Assembly (NCBI GenBank): GCA_013397075.1
Contig: VWZS01010865.1
Span: 372,001 to 436,000, forward strand
Direction of reading: 5' to 3'
DNA length: 64,000 nucleotides
Source: Rhabdornis inornatus
Taxonomy: Eukaryota > Chordata > Aves > Passeriformes > Rhabdornithidae
Shown: one piece after another, positions 1 to 64,000 of the stretch
Layout: every line of letters starts with the position of its first letter
How positions within the stretch are numbered: the first letter of the stretch is position 1
The notes under the pieces: generated by a model
What the model was told of the DNA's origin: nothing
The model's database searches: none
What the model saw: the letters and a program-made list of their open reading frames with translations, nothing else
Position numbers and translations under genes: made by a program

Positions 1-2749
1 TTTTATGGCTTAGAGCAAAGGATAAATCCACCTCAAACAAAAGATGTTTTTACCAAACAAAAGGATTTTCACAGGCAAACAAGAAAGCCAATATTGCAAG
101 CAGAGAAAAGATCTCAGAAATTTCCACTGCAGAACAAGTCCCAAAATTTAACATGTAACTACTAAATCTGATGATTGGCTAGTCACTAACATAATACGGT
201 AATTTTAGCAGCTATGATAGGTTATATATAAATGTAAAAGGTATTGTGTATGATGTTGATTGGTAGTCATGTATTAAGATGCTCTTTAATGAAAAGTATA
301 TAATGCATTGTAACCAGAAATAGAATTGGGCTTCAGGACACACAGCTTGCCTATAGCCAGCAGCTATAGGCTCACCCACGACCCTCAACTGCTGTAACCT
401 CGTCTGTGCAATAAACAGCATTTTAAGAGCTGGCTGAAGCGTCCATCTCTCTGTCAGGCTCTTACAACAGGGAAAGCATTAGTGCAGCTCTAACTAACGT
501 TTTCAGACAAAGCTTTTTTTGCAGTGTAGGTGCTCTCCGCTGAGCTGTGCAGGAAGATGTGGTATTTCAGAAAATTATCAGCCAGCACCATTCATTTCAA
601 CAAGAGTTTAAAACTGTTTATTCCCATTTTCATTTGAACAGTTTCTTTGAAGTGAATTCAGGAACATGCAGTTGAACTATCTGCACACCTATTATTCAAA
701 CATTTATGTCATTACCTCGAGTTCATCCATGGAGCAGCTCCAGCAGAATGCTCACACTGCCCAGGAGCAGCAGCATCCCCATCTGCTTTGCTGAACAGGC
801 ACATCCTTGCTCTCTCCCACCCCTCACACTCGTATGTTCCAACCAGGAGGTTTTGCCTAAAGATCCTTCCTTCTGTGCAGGTGCCATGAGGTACACATTG
901 TGTGAAGGTCCAAGGACACCTGTGTGGCAGGTCAGCTTTATCTTCTGCAGCGGAAGGGCACGTGCCTCACATAAGTAAATCCTGTTTCTGCACACAAACC
1001 CTTCTGTCTTGCCTGAACAAAAGAGTGGATCATCTCTCTTGGTTTTCATACCATCACCTCAGTCAACATTAACCCTGCTAGAAAAAGCCAACTAGCTCAT
1101 CTTGGGCAAGAGTTTCCTGGCATAACCAAGCATAAATTACTTATTTCCAACAATTAAATCACTAGATCTCATACTTACCTCTGTAAGGAACCAAGCTGGG
1201 GACAGTTTGAATTAACTCATATTTTCCTTGATGTATTTTAATGGTTTCTTAACTGAGGAGCATCAGCTCCTCCCAGATTCTCATTGACACTGTTAATGGA
1301 AAATCAGACCCATTTCTTCCTTCATTTTACTCATTTGCTTCCTGCGAAGTTTCGTTACAAGTTTCAGGAACAACACACTTCTGAGAACTGTTTGCTAACA
1401 TAGATACCTAGTTTTCTTTTAATCTCCAAAATCTGACTTTACTATGAATAATCAGACCTTGATGATAAACTTGTGTGCCAAGTAATATTAGGGTAATTCT
1501 TGGGAGGATCTCTCCAGGTGTGGCCAGGCAGGACACAACAATCCAGGACAAAAGAACAGGAGTTAACTTGGCTGCCCAAAGCCCTTTTCCTGTCCAAACT
1601 CTTGAATGACTAACCAAGCAGGGGAGGTTTATTACCACCACTCGTGAGGTTCTACTGCTCTTTACCTTTTGTACTGATTTAAATAATGCTTCTCCATTAT
1701 GGCTGCTTTTGAAACCTTTCAACTTAAAGCATTCAAGGAAAAAAAAAAAAATCACAGTCTGTTTCAAAGCCATATTTTAGTATTTCCCAGCCAGCTAAGA
1801 TTCCTGCTCAGTTGCATGAGCAGTCACAAAACAACACTGCCAACAATCTGCTCAAATACCCATGTAAAGAACTGAAACATTCTGTTCTTCTTAAGCTCTC
1901 TGTTTTAACTCTCCCTAATATCCCACATGTCTCCAAGTTATCACACATGGCTTAGGATAAATGTTGCTACCTACCACATGGATTCAAAAAATATCCTGGT
2001 CTGGGATTCTTTGAAATGAAATCATCAGCACATCAACTTGTGGACATAGTTGGTAATATTTGTTCAAGGAGTGTTTAACTAATTTAGACAGAAAAATCCC
2101 CTGCAGGTTTCTTCTATTGTGAAATTTTAGTCACAAAAATCAAGTGGAGAGGGAGATTCAGAGCCTTGCATGTTTTTAAATCAAGGCAGATCCCTGCCAG
2201 TGCACACAATTCAAGGCAGCGTAAGCAGTGCAGATCTAAACACAATCTCATTTTTGTGACAATGCACAAACCCACATTGAAGTTCTTCCTGAATTAATCA
2301 GGAAGAAACCATTACAGCCATCAGTCCTCACTATTATACACTGCACAAACATAAATATTTATGACTATATCATCAAGTTTATAGAAAACCACAGATCAGT
2401 TTAGAAGGGCTGTTCTAAAGGCAAGAACAAAAACCTTTTGTAAACAAATTCAGGACTACAGTGACTTTTACCTTCTTTCCCCTTATCCAATGTCAAGTTG
2501 TGAGGGACTGATCACTCAGAGGTTGCGTAGCAGAAGCAGAAGTTGGGCTTTGCTCCAAGTGCAATCAGAATGAAGAGCAATGAGGCCACTCTGCCACATG
2601 AATATCCATGTGGCAATGCCTACATGAGTGCCACGGAGCACTATTCCACCACTGGTGCCTGCCACCAGGAAGGAATACATCCAAACTCCACCACCACCAG
2701 GCATAGTAGAGAGAAAACACCACTAACAGAGTTCATGGTCATTAAAGAG
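1..2749. other. Intergenic flank downstream of KIAA0930
   Basis: No gene, RNA or named repeat could be supported. Open frames here are short and lack any recognisable family or splice-supported context. In human the gene lying tail-to-tail with KIAA0930 is NUP50; no NUP50 coding sequence is visible here. An AATAAA-type hexamer on the minus strand near 1628 and one near 617 are unassigned. Confidence 0.5.
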
Positions 2750-2754
2750 GTCTG

Positions 2755-2815
2755 TTTATTTGCTGCAGGGTCTAACACTTTCTTCACTGCTGCCATAAGC
2801 ACAGTCAACTTTATT
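2755..2815 (-). terminator. Candidate poly(A) signals for KIAA0930
   Basis: Two AATAAA hexamers on the minus strand, at 2815-2810 and 2760-2755, lie 50 bp apart with a GT-rich stretch after the first. They are the first canonical hexamers I found downstream of the stop codon, but they are 4.6 kb away, so assignment to this gene is inferred. Confidence 0.35.
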
Positions 2816-5800
2816 TTTGGTGCACAACGTTCTCCTTGCTCTTTGTTCAAATGGCTCAGTACAGTGCCAGCACAATTTTCAACCCATCACCTTTTAAGCA
2901 ACACCAATGATCGATGAGACAAATAAAACCCAAACCATGCAACGTGTTAGGCTGACAAAATTAGGCTGAGAATATTTATATATTTACACAGAGAACGTTC
3001 AACATTGCAACCTGCTTGAAGACTCGTATTATCTTGACCAAGTATCCAAACAGCTACATTCTGGTGTAAAATAGTCTTGTTTAAAATTTTGTGTAAAAGC
3101 TACTTATATCACCATGCCTTTAACTGGATTCTACCGTACCTATTTTTGACACTGAATTTCTACACACCAGCACCACACGCTTGCAGTCATACCTTGCAGA
3201 ATGTGTAAGGCATTTGCAGACATCTGATTGCTGTGACCACAGGAAATCCACTTTCCAGAGCTTTCAGCCATGACCTTTGGAAACCATGAGAGTTTTTCAA
3301 ATACAAAGGGTGAATTCATATGAGAGACACTGTTCATCCAAGAATTATAAACCTGCCATTTCTTGACACTGCTACATACAACACAGATAGAATTTAGGAC
3401 TAATAAATTATTTTCCTAAATAAAAATTTGTTCTTAAACCCCACTGGGTATGACAGGGCTTAGGCACTTCTGAAGATTTTATCTTACATCTGTCTTTAAT
3501 ATGGAAGCTTCAGACTACAAAAATACAGGACAAGCAATCATCTTGAAGAGGAAAAATTAATGACTGGCAAGAAGCAGGTCAATAGTCTAAGGGTGTAGTC
3601 TATTTCCCTGGTTTCCACATCCAAACAGAACTTCAGTGACCAGATTGGATTCTGTACATGAGGGTCTGCTGGAAGAAATCTGTCTGCAGAGCCAAGGACT
3701 TCACTGTCTAAATAATACTTTGGGAAAAATATATTACTGTGAAAAGCCACCTGTGCAAACAATTCTCTTTTCTGGAAAGCACAGCATGCCCAGAAATAGA
3801 AAACTATTAAAATATTAACAGCAATCCAGAGCCCAACATGCCCAAGCCTTGTATACAATGAAGCCCAGGAGAATAAAAAGAGAAGGAACAGGGACCAACA
3901 CAAACAGGATTAGCCAAGATAGCTGAAAGACTCGAAGAGTTTCTAAAAGCATCTTCTTTTAAAAGGAGATTTAGAATCTGCCTTGTCCTGGCAATAAGAG
4001 AACATAATTTCACATACATGGTGGTCTCTAAGGCAGAGAAATAATCAGCTAGCACAAAATAATTGATTTAAGACCTTCCTTTAAAAAATACAAAAACACT
4101 ACCAACAAAACTTTTTATACTGGTTAAATCAATAGCAGTGAAAAACTTGTTTTGGGTGAAAAGAGTCACATCCTTGTATTTGACATCTATCAATATACAA
4201 CATCTATGAAGAGTTTGAGTGGTAAGCCTTGATCTCCAGAGGGAGTGAATGGGCAGAAGGATGGAAGGAATTAATTGAGCAATGAGGTATGGCAGAATTC
4301 CAAAAAGAAAGAAAGCTGTTCTGCAAAGTTTCCCAAATTTGTTAACTGAGCTGCATCTTCAAACATCAGCATAACTAATGAAACCCACTGTGCTCCAACC
4401 ATTAAGACAACGACAGCTGAACAGCCTTCATGGCACTGCAGGACATGCCAGCTCCATTTGCAGCCATTACTTTCATGGCCAACAGGGGCTGAATCCAGTT
4501 TACTGCTTAGGAGCTACAGAATTAAACCTCCTCCAAATCAATAGGGTAAGAGGTTCTTACTAACATTCACTTTTCTTTTTAGATGTAGTGCAATAGAATG
4601 CTAAGGGTCCAGCTGTGCCATCCTGACCCAAACAAAACTTTTTGATTAAAAGTAGAACAAAATGTGGAATTTGGTAACAAGAAGTGGGAATCACTGGATA
4701 TACATAAGAAGTCCAAGACAGTTGTTTAAAGAAGGAATAACTGAGAATCTGGCACATTTTTGCTTCCAAAAAAGCACTATTGACATTCAGTAGACTTTTT
4801 GACCTCTATTTTCCATGGATGTCCATGAGGGCATACTTGTAGTCCTTTTCTACTAGAAAAGGTGAGTCTTCAATGTACCTATAGCATATCCCACTAGCAA
4901 GATACAAGAAATAGATTTACTTTTTTCAGGACATTACAGCCCTTCAAACACTAGACATCAAAATCCAACCACACACATGTAACAAAGCAGATGATACCTC
5001 CTGAAACACAGATGTAGGATCTAAACTGTACCTTCCATAGCACAGCTTTTAAACTAATGCACTCACTTAGAATCATTCCTCATTTGCTTTGAAATCTTAC
5101 ACAGCAAGATTTTCTCAGTCTTTCAAATCACACAAAGTTAAGTCACCTAAACATAATACACAACACCAAGGGAGCATTACAAATTCCTGTCCACTGAGAA
5201 GTGTTCAGGCACCTACCACTGAGGGTCCTATCTGGATACACTTCATTTTTACATTGCTCCACTGGCTGCCTGACTGAAAAGTATCAATTGTCATTATTAG
5301 TACAAATGTGAGCCCTCTCTCCCTTCCCTCTGCAACGAACATTTGAAGGAAATCCAAGCACTGATTTGCCCAGTCCAGCAGTATGAAAGTGCAGAGTAAG
5401 GAGCACATTGAGAGGCTTGTTTTCTAGCTGAGGAGTGGTTTAATTCTCAGCAAAGAATATTTGTACCAACTGATGCCAGGCACACTACCTGTGGGATCTC
5501 AGGTACCCACCCAGGCTGCCTGGCAAGTTCTTTGAGAGGGCACTTCAGCTGCTGAGTGAGGACTCCACCTGTCCCCAGGCTCAGGGAGAAAGCCTGGGGC
5601 AACCAGGTTAGATGATGGAAACACCTTCACATCCACACAGACCACAGGCAACATTCCAACGTTGCAGCATGAAAAGTGGCTGTGCTGGTAATGACAAAGG
5701 GAACATTTTTCTAACGCCTTCCAACACATTTGAAGCCAAGTGAAAACTGGTCAGCTGTCCTTGTCATACACTCATGCTGCCAGTGTAAGAAAGGCTACCA

Positions 5801-6960
5801 TGCTGTGCTAAGATGACAGCTTCCAGGCCTGGCCTCAAATACAGACAGACCTCCTTACCATGCTGGAGTCATCAGGCTGCCCTGAAGGGCAAATTTGGTC
5901 TGTCTTTATGCTGAAGTGGAGCTACTTCCATGGAATCTAGCCTGAGGAAAAAAAATCAGAAAGTCCTATTTGAGAGGTTAAGTCACTAAATGCTACTGTG
6001 AAAGTAACAACAAAGCACTTGGGAAAGACCAGGTATGAGGGAGACAAAGAGCCAGGCTCAGAGCACATGCCATAGCATCAGGTTTAGGTGCTCAGAGTCT
6101 GAAAAGTGACAAAAATGGCATCTTCGCTCTCCCTTTGTGCATGCACTGGAGTCTCACATGCCCCAAGGGACACACCACCCCTCCCACTAAATAGACCCAA
6201 GTATGTACTGGCTCTCATCAAAATAGTCAGCCAGAGCACAGTAACTTCAGCATTCAATCATTTTGTTTTCAAATGTCAAGGACAGCAGTTCTGCTGTTTA
6301 GAGAGAGCTGGACTTCATGTGTAAACATAAGGCTGTTTTCCTGAGAGCTCCTGACACACCATTTTCAGACCTCCCACTATGCAATTTTAGTCAGTTTTCA
6401 GAACAGAATTATGTTTCCATCTTTTGTATTTCAAGAAAGCTCTCTGTGCTTCAGCACGTAACAACCAAAGATGGTTTGGCTGCAAGCTGCCTGACCATAA
6501 AGCAGCTCCCATGCCCTCCTTGGCTACCAAGGGTACCACAACGACGACTACAAACTCTCAAGTCCAGTGCATACAGGAGGATGAGTTACTGGTAAGGTTT
6601 TAGGCCTTTGGAGACTGATTACAATCTCCTGTTTTTTCACTTTAGACTCAAACTAGTATTGACTCAGCTGAGAGAAAGATAAGCAGCATTAGTACTGGAG
6701 ATGAACCTCAGCTTTACTATAGCAGCACATTTTAGCCTTCTTTTCACTGGCTCATTTTCTTAGCCAGTTCTTGAGGATGAAAATGTTGCTGTTCTTTGGT
6801 AGATACGGAAATCTGTCAGCAGAGTTCACCTGTCCTAACACTGACACATGAAAAATGGGAACATCTTCAGCCTCTTTTAAGCTCTGACCTGACCTGCTGC
6901 ACATACCTAAACAGCAATGTATATTTTTCCTTTTCTTCCCTTAGCAGGAAGCTGCTCTCT

Positions 6961-6995
6961 CCCACAAACACACACACAAACACACACACACACAT
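6961..6995. repeat. (CA)n microsatellite
   Basis: Interrupted CA dinucleotide run with CAAA interruptions. Confidence 0.9.
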
Positions 6996-7442
6996 GCTCT
7001 CGCACACAGCCGATCAGACGAGGAGAGGGTATGGCCAGAGTCTATGGAGTGATGTCCAATAGCACATCATTATGAAATTCTTAGAGTGTTTCTCCCAAAG
7101 AATATAAAGTTTAGCACATTCTGTACATATTGTTGGCTTCTTAGTTAGAAAGTAAACACAGTAGCAAACTGTCCATAAAGTGTTGACTCAGTTTAAACGC
7201 AGCCCCTTCTCATTTTATCTTGCTGAAAGTCCTCTTTCAGTCAAAACGCTCCAGTGATGTGGGCATTCAGCGTGTGACAGCAGAGGAAGGAAGAAAGAGG
7301 CACTTTTGATCGGCTGGTATTCCTGGACTTCCCTTTTTCCTGTGGAGGTCTATGTTCCTGACACTAGATGGTAGTGTTAGCACGGAAAACCGCTGTGGAT
7401 AGGCACTTGGCAACAAGGCTCCAAGGCAGTGCCCGCTCTCTG

Positions 7443-62479
<55,037 letters not shown>

Positions 62480-62694
62480 GCTGCCGCCGCCGCCGCCGAT
62501 GAGCTCATGTCAGGCCGCCGCGGAGGCGGCACCCGGCGCTCCCGACACAGGAATGACCAGGAGCCCTCCCGGTCCCGCTGCCCCCTCGGGACGTTCCCCG
62601 GGCGTCGCCGCCGGTCCCTCCCCGCGACACCGCGATCGCTGCCACCGACGCTGCCCGGCCGCGCTCCGCCGCTTCCTGCTACTGCGGCCGCCGG

Positions 62695-62695
62695 N
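62695..62695. other. Ambiguous base N between the CpG island and the minisatellite
   Basis: Single N exactly where composition changes from CpG-rich promoter to CATCC-type minisatellite. The first repeat copy starts at the next base, so the array may be truncated or collapsed here. Confidence 0.9.
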
Positions 62696-63430
62696 CATTC
62701 CTGACATCGACCATCATCCCGGGAACATATCCTGCATCCCTGACACCGACCGTCATCCCGGGAACCCATTCTGCATCCCTGAAAACCCATCCTGCATCCC
62801 TGACAATCCATCCTGCATTCTGGGAAACCCATCCTGCATCCCTGGCAATCCATCCTGCATCCCGGGAAACCCAGCCTTCGTCCATGACAATGCATCCTGC
62901 ATCCCAGGAAACCCATCCTGCATCACTGACAATCCATCCTTCATCCTGGGAAACCCAGCCTGCATCCCTGACATCGACCGTCATCTCGGGAACCCATCCT
63001 GCATCCCTGACACCGACCATCATCTCGGGAACCCATCCTGCATTCCTGACATCGACCATCATCCCGGGAACATATCCTGCATCCCTGACACCGACCGTCA
63101 TCCCGGGAACCCATTCTGCATCCCTGAAAACCCATCCTGCATCCCTGACAATCCATCCTGCATTCTGGGAAACCCATCCTGCATCCCTGGCAATCCATCC
63201 TGCATCCCGGGAAACCCAGCCTTCGTCCATGACAATCCATCCTGCATCCCAGGAAACCCATCCTGCATCACTGACAATCCATCCTTCATCCTGGGAAACC
63301 CATCCTTCATCCCTGACAACCCAACCAGCATCCTGGGAAATCTATCCTGCATTTCTGGCAATCCATCCTGCATAGCAGGAAACCCATCCTGCATCCTTGA
63401 CATCAGCCAGCATCCCAGGCAGCCCACATA
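62696..63430. repeat. Minisatellite with 21-bp core and 345-bp higher-order duplication
   Basis: Built of units like GGAAACCCATCCTGCATCCC (21 bp) mixed with longer units containing GACATCGACCATCATCCCGG. Bases 62696-62957 recur at 63041-63302 (offset 345) with a single difference (62892 G, 63237 C). Most units are multiples of three and lack stops, so long frames are open on both strands; on the plus strand it reads as IPGNPSC-like heptads. I regard these frames as by-products of the repeat, not genes. Confidence 0.95.
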
Positions 63431-64000
63431 GTCCTGCATCCTTGATGTCTAATGACTGTTTCTGGTCAGGTTTTCTGGACACCTTCTTCGCTGTCCTTCC
63501 TTCTCGCTGTGTCCCACAGATCTGTCTACTGTCACTGCAGGCTGCTCTCTCCTGCCCACCCCACTGATGTCATAGACCAGCTGCTGTTTCCTTCTTGCTC
63601 TCCTGTTCCCATGTGTCCCCTATGGGGACAAAACCCAGCCTAAGGTGTCTGCTGAAGTCTCTACTGAGATCTGTCACCTCTTTCTTTGCATTAGCACCTC
63701 CTGTTGTGAGAATCAGGAACTGGTGATCTCAGGGAATATTGTGCTACAGAGATTGGATCCCATGTCCTCCTGCTGCTCAGGGGGGTTGTCCACAGCAGAT
63801 TCCAACAATGGCCAAAACTTTCTCAGAAATTTGTGATTTTCTAAGCCACGGTTGGAGAGCAATACCACCACCTGCTCAGTTCTCCTTCAAACAATTCGCT
63901 CAACATTTTTTTTTTATAATATTTCTTTAGCCTCTCCTTAGTTCCTAAAAATACTGTAAAGGCTTAGGCAAACTGTTCTTCTCTCTGAAGCCCCATTTGA
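63431..64000. other. Upstream flank, unassigned
   Basis: Normal-composition sequence after the minisatellite. No exon, RNA or repeat family was recognised. In human the next gene on this side is UPK3A; no trace of it is visible. Confidence 0.5.

Larger units (their letters stand above)
2750..7442 (-). other. Candidate KIAA0930 3' UTR
   Basis: No coding sequence is recognisable after the stop at 7443. Between 7442 and about 2820 I saw no canonical AATAAA on the minus strand. Two then occur close together, at 2810-2815 and 2755-2760; the first is followed on the transcript strand by a GT-rich stretch (GTTGACTGTGC). A Pumilio-type UGUAAAUA lies at 2988-2981. If these are used, the 3' UTR is about 4.6 kb. 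A shorter UTR ending at a variant signal (for example ATTAAA near 5450) is equally open. A (CA)n run lies at 6961-6995. Confidence 0.35.

Noticed and set aside
1..2749. NUP50, the expected tail-to-tail neighbour
   Set aside because: No coding words of NUP50 were found; only unassigned sequence is present.
62679..63230. Minus-strand frame with DAGWV-type repeats
   Set aside because: The complementary reading of the same minisatellite; explained by repeat periodicity.

Overview
This 64 kb window is vertebrate nuclear DNA, AT-rich and sparse in genes, and almost certainly from a bird. The bird assignment rests on several interspersed CR1-like fragments with the typical 3'-end words (for example 'GAATCACAGAATC' and 'GATCATCCAGTCCAAC') and on LTRs of avian ERVL type. 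The best-preserved LTR, at 54120-54832, looks like a passerine family to me. Species cannot be read from the sequence.

One protein-coding gene fills most of the window. It is the orthologue of human KIAA0930 (C22orf9; DUF2045 family; function unknown), on the minus strand. I resolved ten coding exons by translation and splice sites. Reading 5' to 3' they are: exon 1 (62479/62419 down to an N at 62377), exon 2 (36746-36894), 3 (21790-21894), 4 (20501-20578), 5 (16103-16204), 6 (15533-15673), 7 (13364-13558), 8 (11083-11245), 9 (9151-9306) and 10 (coding part 7443-7483, stop TAG). From exon 2 to the stop every junction is GT-AG and in phase, giving 375 codons without a frameshift. The exon 1 donor is missing: an N interrupts codon 15 counted from the conserved ATG, and a second N at 62695 lies upstream, so the first exon sits on a 317-base island between two ambiguous bases.

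Layout: 1-7442 is the 3' UTR and downstream flank, with candidate poly(A) signals near 2755-2815 on the minus strand. 7443-36894 holds exons 10 to 2 in introns of 0.4 to 14.9 kb. 36895-62376 is the roughly 25.5 kb first intron, carrying LTRs and no convincing gene. 62155-62694 is a GC/CpG-rich promoter and first-exon block. 62696-63430 is a C-rich minisatellite with a 345-bp, almost identical duplication. 63431-64000 is unassigned upstream flank.

No tRNA, rRNA, CRISPR array or second protein-coding gene was found. No intact retroviral or LINE coding region was seen; the mobile elements are LTRs and CR1 3' ends. The most unusual structures are a pair of abutting palindromes at 26539-26695, the minisatellite next to the promoter, and the disrupted first exon with two competing start codons and an overlapping upstream ORF.
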